From: Coffea arabica
Lineage: Eukaryota; Streptophyta; Magnoliopsida; Gentianales; Rubiaceae
Assembly: GCF_036785885.1 (NCBI RefSeq)
Contig: NC_092323.1
Coordinates: forward strand, 16,500,501 to 16,564,500
Direction: 5' to 3'
DNA length: 64,000 nucleotides
The notes below the pieces were generated by a model, which was not told the DNA's origin, searched no databases, and was given only the letters and a program-made list of their open reading frames with translations. This document shows positions 11,801-22,093 of the stretch, one piece after another. Position 1 is the stretch's first letter; every line of letters starts with the position of its first letter. The position numbers and the translations under genes were made by a program.

Positions 11801-13527
11801 AAGAACAAGAAGATGAACTTCCCAGTTGCCCTTCTTTACCGAAGATCAAAGTGCCTGAAAAGCGGCTTGATCTTATTGCTGTTAAGCTTCCTTGCAAAAA
11901 TGATGGTAATTGGTCAAGAGATGTTGCTAGGCTACATTTGCAGCTAGAAGCTGCCAATTTAGCTGCTGCTTCCAAAGGCAATTACCCTGTTAACTTGCTG
12001 TTTGTTACCCAATGTTTTCCAATACCAAATCTATTTCCTTGCAAGGAGCTTGTTGCACGGGAAGGTAATGCATGGTTGTACAAGCCAAACTTGAATGTAA
12101 TCAGAGAAAAACTTCAGCTCCCAATCGGATCTTGTGAGCTTGCTCTACCTCATGGCAATTATGGTGAGTAAAATCCTCCTAAAAAGTCATTTTAAACTAG
12201 AAGTCCTAAACAAGATATTGCTGGATCACTGTTTTGTCCATCTTTACCAGTGTGGATAACAAAAATAAATTTAGGAAAACTAATGACTTATATATTTCAG
12301 TCTGTATCCACAGGGATGATAAAGGAAGAATATTCTTGAATTAAGTTAGATCATAGTTGTTGTGAGATGGTAATTGGTTTTACATTTTTCTATTGTGATA
12401 AAACTCAGGATCACATACTTCATCTTTATCTAATTTCTTGAAAGATTTTCAAGGAGATACCAAGTTTCTTACAAGAATCTACTGTTAACATTGAAACAGA
12501 ACGAGACAATGCAGTCAAAAAGCCCCGAGAAGCTTATGCTACAGTCCTTCATTCAGCTCATGTCTATGTTTGTGGAGCAATTGCTGCGGCACAAAGTATT
12601 CGCATGGCAGGGTCTACCAGGGATCTTGTTATACTTGTTGATGACACCATTAGCGAGTACCACAGAAGTGGACTTGAAGTTGCAGGATGGAAAATCCGAA
12701 CAATACAGAGAATAAGAAATCCCAAAGCTGAGAAAGATGCGTACAATGAATGGAACTATAGCAAGTTCAGACTATGGCAACTGACAGACTTTGATAAGAT
12801 CATATTCATTGATGCTGATCTTCTCATACTTAGGAACATTGATTTCCTATTCAAAATGCCACAGATCTCAGCAACAGGCAACAATGGCACACTTTTCAAC
12901 TCTGGAGTTATGGTGATAGAGCCATCAAACTGCACATTCCATCTGTTGATGGAACATATAAATGAGATTGAATCATATAATGGCGGAGACCAGGGCTACT
13001 TGAACGAAATATTTACGTGGTGGCACCGGATTCCAAAGCACATGAACTTCTTGAAACATTTTTGGATTGGTGATGAGGAAGCAGTGATACAGAAGAAAAT
13101 TCGTCTATTTGGAGCTGAGCCACCAATTCTTTATGTCCTTCACTATTTAGGATATAAACCATGGTTGTGCTACCGCGACTATGATTGCAACTGGAATGTT
13201 GACATATTACAAGAGTTCGCGACTGATGTTGGTCACAGAAGCTGGTGGAAAGTGCACGATGCAATGCCAGAGCGATTGCAGGACTTCTGTCTATTGAGTT
13301 CAAGACAGAAAGCACAGTTGGAGTGGGACAGAAGACAAGCTGAAAAAGCAAATTATACAGATGGTCATTGGAAATTGAGAATCGAAGATCCTCGTTCTAA
13401 GAAGTGCATTGACAGGTTATGCAACTGGAAGAGCATGTTGCGCCACTGGGGGGAGAAGAATTGGACATATGATCCGCATTTCTACCCTACACCACCATCC
13501 ATTACCACAGCATCTCTTTCCAGTTAG
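8859..13527 (+). CDS. GUX: UDP-glucuronate:xylan alpha-glucuronosyltransferase, GT8 (copy A)
   Basis: It transfers glucuronic acid from UDP-GlcA onto the xylan backbone in the Golgi, the role known for the plant GUX/PGSIP family. Coding exons: 8859-8881, 10771-10980, 11535-12163, 12476-13527; they join in phase to 637 residues, usual for the family. A signal anchor lies at about residues 45-62 (LKLILFFILLGTLLKIIF), as in type II Golgi proteins. The GT8 domain has the metal-binding DAD at about 400-402, NSGVMVIEP, GGDQG near 457 and HYLGYKPW near 510. The 23-nt first coding exon is supported by the same-size exon in copy B. Its donor (GTCAGT) is weak. The last exon could instead begin at 12500, which also keeps phase. 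Copy B lies downstream in the same direction. Confidence 0.88.
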
Positions 13528-13970
13528 TGATAATACAATTTTACATCTTTCAAACCGTTTATAAATTTTTTCCACTACAATAAGATGCTACAAGTTACCT
13601 TTTTTTTTCTAATCAGTTTTTGGTTCTTGTCTTTTCAATGTCCATTCTGGGAGTATGCAATAGCTATTCTACTTCAATTGCAGCTCCTATTCATTGTGCA
13701 ACAATTTAGGAAGGGAATTAGTCATTTTTCCCTCACAATTTCTCATTTCACAATGTCAGTCCTATAAATGGTACCCCTTTATGTTCCTCGGATAGTTTGA
13801 ACCTTTGAGGCATAATCTCCTAATGCTATACTCTTACTAGAAGGGTAATTCGTTTATCCAGTAAGTCTGCTTGTTGGAACTACTAATAACTCACGTGCTT
13901 TGCACGTGGATATATTTTTCCAAGGTATAAATCCTTTAATATATTAAATTTTTCTGCAAAACTTTGATTA

Positions 13971-14275
13971 TTGGCATAATATAAACGAAGAAACTGTATA
14001 ATGAACAAAATTAAGTAATTGATAATTGTACAAAATGATTGTTGTGTACAAAGCAATTAAAAGCTTATTGTGCATTCTACAGTTATATAACTCTGAAGAT
14101 CGAAGATTATCATATTTAAACTAAATTGTTGGTATAATATTGACTAAGCAACCATATAATAAACAAAATTAAGCAATTGCTCGTTGTAGAAAATGTTTAT
14201 TATAAACAAATCAATTAAAAGTTTATTGAACTCTGAAAATGGAAGATTATCATATCTAAATTAAGTTGTTGCATA
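13971..14275. repeat. Tandem duplication, two copies of about 150-158 bp
   Basis: The segment starting TTGGCATAATAT at 13971 recurs as TTGGTATAATAT at 14129. Both contain AACAAAATTAAG, a GTTGT-rich middle, CAATTAAAAG(C/T)TTATTG and ACTCTGAA(G/A)AT followed by GAAGATTATCATAT. The second copy is about 10 bp shorter. There is no coding potential. Directly upstream is a short palindromic motif, CACGTGCTTTGCACGTG. Confidence 0.6.
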
Positions 14276-15137
14276 TTTTACCTTGATTGTGACAGTAAAC
14301 AGAGAAAATTTTCTATGTTGTGTCAAAAAAGTGTATATAACAAAACCTGAGCAAAATACATTCTAAAACATTATGATTTGGATACAACATAATATAGTGA
14401 ATTTAATCATCAATTTAACCTTTTATTTTCTCATTAACTGTTTATAACCTTTTGTCTACTTATTAATTGTCTCATTACCTGTTTATAACTTTTATCTTCT
14501 TATTAATTGTGATTTTCTTCTAAACCAATATGTATATAGTTAGCTTTAATTATCACGCATAAGAATATAATAATTGAAGATAATTTTAACACATACAATA
14601 ATTCGAGATGAAGAAAATGATTGGTGAATATAGTTGTAAGTGGGCAGTTTTTAATTTTAATTACCAACATTTTTTAGATGTAATTTATTGAAACTTTTCA
14701 TTTTTCTTACTAGTGTCATGATTGAAATGTAAAAACTCTAATTAAAAGACATGAGGGTAATTTAGACATAATAAAAACTAAGATCAAAATATGCTTATAC
14801 TTATGCGTAAAAAAAATATGTTTATACTTACACTCTATATTACCAAAACTCATTATACTTTTTGTATAGTAATGATAATGATATAATCAGTAGATTTGGA
14901 CAATTACCCTACAATCATACATCCTTATGAAACATTCTTGACGAACCTCTAATCTCAGATTTATCAATGGAAGAAGACTTCATGATTAAGCAAATGTTTG
15001 ATTGGTCTGGTACATCATACCATTAATGTCCGAGATAAAATGAAATTGGTTGACAGAAAGAAAAAAACCACTGCCTCAATTTGGTAGTGCATCTCTTCAA
15101 CAAATAAAATACAGAAAAGAAAGCATGGTTGTATAAA

Positions 15138-15520
15138 GGGTAAATTACTCATGACCCCCCTGTAGTTTCACTTATTGCCATATGATCCCTCTAATATTTC
15201 GAAATCTACTTCACGCCATAATTTCATGTAAAGTGGAAACTCAAAAAAGAAAATAACCTATGTAATGTCGTTAGTTAAAATACTAGTACTGCCCTTAGTT
15301 AAATACTAAATCAAACAACATCCTAGTCATCTTGCATAAAAGTATAGGAAAATTGTGTGAAAAATTACAAAAACTACTAAAGAGTGTTCAATTACCATAA
15401 CCGATCATGCATTCTGTCCATTTTCTATTTTACATAAAATTATATGGGAGGTACATGGCTATCTTGAAGCCTTAGGTAGATCATATGCAAAACCACAGGA
15501 GAGTTATATGTAATTTACCC
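15138..15520. mobile_element. MITE-like element with GGGTAAATTAC ends
   Basis: The left end GGGTAAATTACTCATGACCC and the right end, whose inverse reads GGGTAAATTACATATAACTC, form inverted repeats that continue imperfectly for about 35 bp. The interior (383 bp overall) has no coding frame and includes ATTTCATGTAAAGTGGAAA. A related, more decayed sequence (TTTCATGTAAAGTGAAAAT in the other orientation and a GTAATTTATCC end) occurs at about 52500-52800. I could not fix a target-site duplication. Confidence 0.5.
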
Positions 15521-16284
15521 TCGTACAACTTGTGAGAGCAGCAAGTTATGAGAAAAATTTAGAAGCCTTCAAGCAGTCCAAGTCGGATCCAACAAAATAA
15601 TAGGTTTATTCCTAGTTGAATGGTTCTTCAGTTACTGGTCCTACACGACATTATACTCTTCTTGTCTCCACGCATTTTCAATAAAGGTTACTAGAGAAGT
15701 TTTGGATTCAGATGTTCTCTACATTCCGGAAGTCAAGCATACATGACCTGTTTCACTCAAGAACACTGCGTTGGCTTATTGTTGTGACTTGTGATCAATT
15801 AGAAATCATCCAGTTGTAACTTTGTTACAAACAGTTATTTCCAAAAAAAAAAAAAAACTGGCTATTTGTATATATAGAAATATTTGGAAAAGATGAAATT
15901 GAGTGTGTTTAGCAACTGAATTAGTCACAAAACGAATGTAATTATTATGAAAAATTCTTAACTTTTCCCAAAATTTACTTCATATAAACCACCTACAAGT
16001 ATAACTAGTTGGATTGCTCATTAAAACAAGGCCTGAATTTGCAAAAATGGTGAACCGGAATTATGATTTAAGACTATAAATTTATTCAGTTTCTCACTGT
16101 ATGATCTGTAGCAGCACTGTTATATCACTTTCCTCGGTAGGAAATGTGCAGTCAATAAGCATGACAATCCAGAACCTGATGCTATTTTTGGACTGTGTTT
16201 GTGATTCAGTTAGCATATCATTTCATAGCTGCTTCTTTAAACAGGATAAACATGTAGAGTTCAAATGATAGTTGAATTCTGTTA

Positions 16285-16553
16285 GGAAATGTTGCCTGAA
16301 AATTCTGAAAGCCAAAACAACTGCAGAGAAGAGTACTGATAGTGATGAGAATTCTTCCTGGATTGACGTGAAGAGGTCCATGAGAACCATATCAGACACA
16401 TGCCTAAAGCAATTTTTAGAAAGCGATCAAGATATGGAAGTTCATATTGATGTATGCATATTGCAGAACATGGGAGAAACATGTTTAACCAAAAAAATGC
16501 TGAGATATGGTATTAATCAGGAAAAAAGCATTTTGTTTCCCTTAGTAGGATGA
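16285..16553 (+). pseudogene. Coding-like fragment, family unknown
   Basis: An open stretch translates to a hydrophilic, balanced-composition peptide (for example TDSDENSSWIDVKRSMRT and SDTCLKQFLESDQDMEVH), unlike the low-complexity frames around it. There is no in-frame ATG near its start, so it would have to be an exon or a broken gene piece. An AG at 16284 could be an acceptor. I do not recognise the family and see no partner exons. It could still be chance. Confidence 0.25.
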
Positions 16554-17195
16554 GCTATTTCAGCAAAAAAGTTGTCATGGAACCCTACCTGCAACTATGT
16601 AAATTCTTCTTGAAGTATCTATCAACTATGGAAACAAACTATAGAATTCCAAAGCAAAATCATTTGCTATATGCATAAATGTTTCCTGTCATGTTGATTG
16701 TGGATATATGCCAGGGGAAATTGATATATTTAGCACATTCATTATAATTGCTATTTGTTGAAGATATGTAATCTGATATTATGGAAAGATTTGATATTGT
16801 AAATATTAGGAAAGATTAGATTTGATTGATTATAGTATCATGTGATTATAGTATCATATATTAATTAGGTAATAGATTGATTTAGATTAGCATTATATTA
16901 GGATCTAAATTAGGTTACACTTATGTATATATATTTGTATATTGTGTAGTCCAAAGAAATATGAACAAGAGTATTTTCTCTCCCTTTTTTCTTAGTTTAC
17001 ACTATTCAAGTATTTCATATGTTGATTGCTTGCCATATTTTTCTAGATATAATCTGTGTCAATGCTGCTGTCATGAAACTCGTGGCAGTTATAGAGAAAT
17101 GTTTCAAGTTTATCACTCAATCCAAGATCATATTGCGTCTTCCATGATCTACTTTTTACTTTACTTGTTATGAGGATCTATCTCTGAGAAGGTCC

Positions 17196-20100
17196 ATGGA
17201 TACAAGACAGCGACCAGTGTGAGTACTCTACTTCACATTTGTTTGCTCTCTTGCTTTTCGAAACATGGTAAGGTCTTGCAGAAATTTATTTTCTGAAATA
17301 GTTACACTGTTGTTTGCACTGATTCATATAAACAGTCACTCTGGAAAGGATATTTTCAATCCATTCATGTGCTGGAAAATAAGTCTGTTTCGTATGCATC
17401 CTTTGCATATTCTTAGTTCTGTATCTCTTGTTTTATCTTGTTTCCAGTAGTGCAATTCTTTGTTGTAGCACTTATTTGTCCATTAGATCCTGTTATGCAA
17501 CTATGTTTTCCCGTTTCTTTAACTCCAGTGAGTAAAGGCAATAGAGAAACAGCCAAGAAAATGTATATCATTTGCATGCTGATTAACAAGAAAAGGAGTC
17601 AATACTTTTGATCCACAAAAAAGGAACTTTCCTGTGGATCAATAAGAAATTGATATATCTGACGCACTATCCTGTCACCATTTCCATTTCATGTTGTCTT
17701 CTTTTCCTATCAATCAAATTGTGAAGTAGGAAATCATCTCAAGTGAACCCCTCCACTTTCACCATGTAGCTGCATTTCATCTTATTCTTGTTTTGGCAAG
17801 TTTCATCCCATCTGGAAATTTAAGAGGTCAAATGTGATTAACCAAATATATGGTGGCTGGATTACCACTCCTACTGATGAATTTGTTTCTTCTTACTGAT
17901 TGAATTACTTTTGGATTACTATCACTTCTTACACAATTGTGGACTGAGAGATTCTTATTAGGATATGGCACAAATGAGAAAATTCCTTACTTGTTTTTCT
18001 TCCAAGGGATCAGTAGCATATGAATTGGCAATTTTTATCTGTCCTCAATCATTGAATGCATAAATGATAGAACTGACAAAGAGCTAGCATTTCTATAAGA
18101 GTTGATCAGTATCCATGATCAAGATTTTATATAGAACAACTTGTTTATTAGATAAGCAATTTATCTCCCTATCATTTTTGTAGAACATCAAAATTGCTGT
18201 GTGAAGGCTTTTCTAAAGGCATAAGTCTCAATACTTGATAAGATTTGTGTTTGGTTCTTTAGCTTCCTAAAGGCATAAGTCTCAATTCCTCCATTCATGG
18301 TTAATAAGAATTTTTTTCCCCTTTCCTTACTTAAATCCTGAAGCGTTGCCATAGAAGTTTCTATGATCCCTTTCCAAACAACTTCCAACATTAAAATGGC
18401 CAATGAAATTATATTTCTATATTTGAAAAATTACAATATTAAAACTCCCACATTTTAGCATAGTATAGTATTCATATACAAAGATGCTTAATGGGAGTTT
18501 TGACAAACTTTTGAATGATCTCAACATACTCTTGTTCATGGTTACAAATTTTTTTTTTCCTTTTTCTTACTTAATTTCCTAAAGCATTGCCACAAAAATT
18601 TCTATAATCCCTTTCCAAACAATTTCTCTCCAATTCAAAAAAAAAATCAATATAGCCAATGGAAATTATATTCCTAAATTTAAAACTCAATGCAGTATTA
18701 CGTAAATAGTCTCAACAATATTAACAAAAAAGCATTCATGTTTGGAAGCACGATAAAATCATTAAAATATATAGTGAGGATATTCTCGAAAAGAAAATCT
18801 GATGCACTAATTCACAAATTAAAACTCGCATGTTTAATATAGTATAGGTAGATTTGATGTTGTGAAGCAAACTTCAAGAGGAAAGAAATATCATCAAATT
18901 ATTGAGTTCCCTTTTACATTTCATCTTAAAGGATATCTATCCAAATTAAAAATATTTGACAATTTCAGTCAGACATTGCCCACAAAAATTCTGCTGAGTA
19001 CCAATAAAAATTTTCAAGAAAATGATTATAGGGTTGACTTCCGAATTAAATGTGCTGAGTATCATTTCTACTTCTGCAAGGTCATTTAGGTACAGGTTAT
19101 GTTCCAGTTCATGATTTTCCAAAGAAAAGTGGTGATAAATCAAGAATGCCAACTTTCATTTCTGTTGAATATCTAGATTGCAAGTACTATAATGGTCTCA
19201 TAATGCAGTTTAATTCAGTCTCTGATACCTTGGTAGAATGTCCTGAAGATCAAGTCTTTACATATCCTGAGTTTCAACTCAGGTGATTGCTGTTTTATCA
19301 GTGCTTTCTCATTGCAGAGTGAAATCACCATGTAATTATAATTCGTAGTGATTGTTAAAAATTGATCTCTGGAACTCAAAGGAAACCTGTTTTCATGTTT
19401 TTTAGTTTTCTACTGATAGTATAACATCTAACTAAATGCTTACCTCGTACTAATTCATTCATTTCATCTACTAAAGGACAATTCTTGCTTTCTATATCAG
19501 AGAAGATGTATACAAAAGGAAGTTACAGAGGATCAGAGTTAAAGACGTAGAGAAATCCTTGCAGATACCTTTACAACAGCAGAGCATAAAATACAGACAC
19601 CATCTCCTGAAATTCATCCTGCTTGTCATTTTACTCGGTATTTTGCTGGCGATCTTCATCTCCTCAACTATTTGTCCTCAGCAGAGAATATCTGATGCTG
19701 TTTCCCAGTAAGTTCTGATTTCTACTGCTTGTATTACTAGTAAGATGTTGTCATTAACCAATCTTTCGTAGCTCACCTTATCAAAGAAGAAAATGAACTA
19801 GATGCTATTAGCCGATGTATTTTACTTGAAGTATTTGGTTTAACCACTGCAAATTTTCTGCCACTGAAGGGGCATAAGAGAACCGATCCTCAACCTTTTT
19901 CAAGCATTTGAGAATTCTCTGCCACCGATCCTCAACCTTTGTCGAACATTTGAGAATTTTCCGCCACTGATAATTTTATGTTTGGATGATGAAGTCCACA
20001 TGGAACTACCAAAAATTTGTCCATGTGAATTTATTTTCATGTGGAACTTATCAATCATTGTCAACAAAAACAAATCAAGTAGTACAAATAATTACAAGTA

Positions 20101-22093
20101 GGATAATTTATTTAATCATTAATGAGTAGCTAATTTGATACAGGCCACATTTTGTAAACAGGTTATTGTGGAGCAATTCTGATCCTCGGTACATATCAAA
20201 TTTAGATATCAGTTGGAATGAAATTTCGCGAGTTCTAGAACACGTACCTGGAAAGAATACAGTTCCTGGAGTCGGCCTTCTCAATTTCAACTCCAGTGAA
20301 ATTACTCACTGGAAACAGCTTCTTCCCTACTCCAATCACACCATCTTGCATCTGGACCATGCTGATCAAAATGTTACATGGAACTCCTTTTATCCTGAAT
20401 GGATTGATCAAGAACAAGAATACGAAGTTCCTAGCTGCCCTTCCCTCCCACAAATTGAAGTTCCTGGAAGTCGACTTGATCTCATTGCTGTTAAGCTTCC
20501 TTGCAGAAAAAAACAAAATTGGAATAGAGATGTTGCAAGGTTACACTTGCAACTAGCAGTAGCTGGTTTAGCCACATTTGCTAAAGGCAATTTCCCTGTC
20601 TATGTGCTCTTCGTTACCAATTGCTTTCCAATACCAAATCTGTTTACGTGCAAGGAACTTATTGCACGCCAGGGAAATGCATGGTTGTTCAAACCAAACT
20701 TGAATCAATTAAGAGAAAAACTTCATCTTCCAAAAGGATCTTGTGAACTTGCACTGCCACTTGGAGATGCGGGTAAGTTCATTTCAATTCGCCCTCTCTG
20801 TCCAAGTCATTGCTTATTTTTCTCTTATAACTTTGTGTCAATGAAAAATCTAAATAAAGATGCTATTGTTACTCCACTATTCTGTATGTTTGGCTCAGTA
20901 AATTTGAGGAAACAAGTTTTGTTGGAAACAAAAAGCACAGATATCCTGACAAAATATGATGTACAATGATTTGAACCAAAAAAGAAAAAAGGTTCTTTTA
21001 AATGCTTACAATAATATGATGATCATGAACATATTTTGGGAACAATCTAGACTCTTTGGATGCTTGACTGACTGAAAGTAATTTGTTCACAAGCACTTAC
21101 AATTATCTGATAGGAAAAACAGAACAAGACTGTGCAGTGAAAAAGAACCGGGAAGCATATGCTACAGTCCTCCTTTCAGCTCATCTGTATGTTTGTGGAG
21201 CCATAGCTGCAGCTCAAAGCGTCCGCATGGCAGGTTCCACCAGGGACCTTGTGATTCTTGTTGATGAAACTATCAGTGAATATCACAAGAGTGGACTTCA
21301 AATGGCAGGATGGAAAGTTCGGACAATACTGAGAATCAGAAATCCCAAAGCTGAAAAATATGCTTACAATGCATGGAATTACAGCAAGTTCAGATTATGG
21401 CAATTAACAGACTATGACAAAATAATTTTCATTGATTCTGATCTGCTTATCCGTAGGAACATTGATTTCTTATTCTCAATGCCAGAGATCTCAGCTAGAG
21501 GAAACAATGGCGTACTTTTCAACTCTGGAGTAATGGTGATAGAGCCGTCAAATTGCACATTCCAGTTGTTGATGGACCATATAACTGATATTGAGTCCTA
21601 TAACGGTGGAGATCAGGGTTACTTGAATGAAGTATTTACATGGTGGCACCGGATACCCAATCATTTCAACTTCCTGAAGAATTTTTTGAGTTACGAGGGG
21701 GAAGAAGTAAATGAGAAGAAAATCCGCTTGATTGCAGCAGAACCTCCAGTTCTATATGTCATTCACTACTTAGGATACAAGCCATGGATGTGCTCCAGAG
21801 ACTACGATTGCAACTGGAACGTTGGTAAACTGCACGAATTTGCGAGTGATGATGCTCACAGAAGCTGGTGGGAGGTGCATGATGCAATGCCAGAGAAATT
21901 GCAAGACTTCTGCAAGTTAAAATCCAAACAGAAGGCACAGTTGAACTATGACAGACGAGAAGCTGAGAAAAGAAATTATACAGATGGTCATTGGATAATC
22001 AAAATCAAGGATCCACGTTTTATGAAATGCAGTGACGACTTGTGTGACTTTGATTTTGAGTCCAGATTGTGGCGTTGGGGGGGAATCGAGTGA
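17196..22093 (+). CDS. GUX: UDP-glucuronate:xylan alpha-glucuronosyltransferase, GT8 (copy B)
   Basis: Tandem paralogue of copy A with the same role expected: Golgi glucuronidation of xylan. Coding exons: 17196-17218, 19501-19707, 20144-20772, 21114-22093, joining in phase to 612 residues. The first exon is 23 nt, as in copy A, with a strong GTGAGT donor; exon 3 is 629 nt in both. The signal anchor is around LLKFILLVILLGILLAIF. The catalytic domain keeps DSD at about 394-396 (copy A has DAD), NSGVMVIEP, GGDQG and HYLGYKPW. Copy B ends at TGA 22091-22093, where copy A has TGG; the bases beyond still align with the copy A tail (GATGATCCACATTTC), so the tail was lost by one substitution. Intron 1 (2.28 kb) carries a coding-like relic. 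The frame is otherwise intact, so it is probably functional. Confidence 0.86.
18862..19291 (+). pseudogene. Coding-like relic inside intron 1 of GUX copy B, family unknown
   Basis: Two adjacent open segments look like one decayed gene piece. The first (18862-19086) translates through FPFTFHLKGYLSKLKIFD and DFRIKCAEYHFYFCK. After a frame change near 19080 the second runs through GYVPVHDFPKKSGDKSRM, FISVEYLDCKYYNGLIMQ and VECPEDQVFTYPEF to a donor-like CTCAG/GTGATT at 19291. The composition is balanced and typical of a globular protein, unlike other intergenic frames here. There is no in-frame ATG at the start. I do not recognise the family, and it is not part of the GUX coding sequence, because skipping it keeps the GUX phase. 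Confidence 0.4.

Larger units (their letters stand above)
13528..17195. other. Spacer between the two GUX copies
   Basis: It begins with the 3' UTR of copy A. It contains a two-copy tandem repeat (13971-14275), a MITE (15138-15520) and a coding-like fragment near 16285-16553. The rest is AT-rich. The last hundred bases may be the leader of copy B; a TTATGAG acceptor-like site ends at 17174, comparable in place to the leader acceptor of copy A. Confidence 0.4.

Noticed and set aside
13895..13915. Palindrome CACGTGCTTTGCACGTG as an operator-like site
   Set aside because: The word occurs commonly in plant repeats and stands next to a tandem duplication, not at a promoter.
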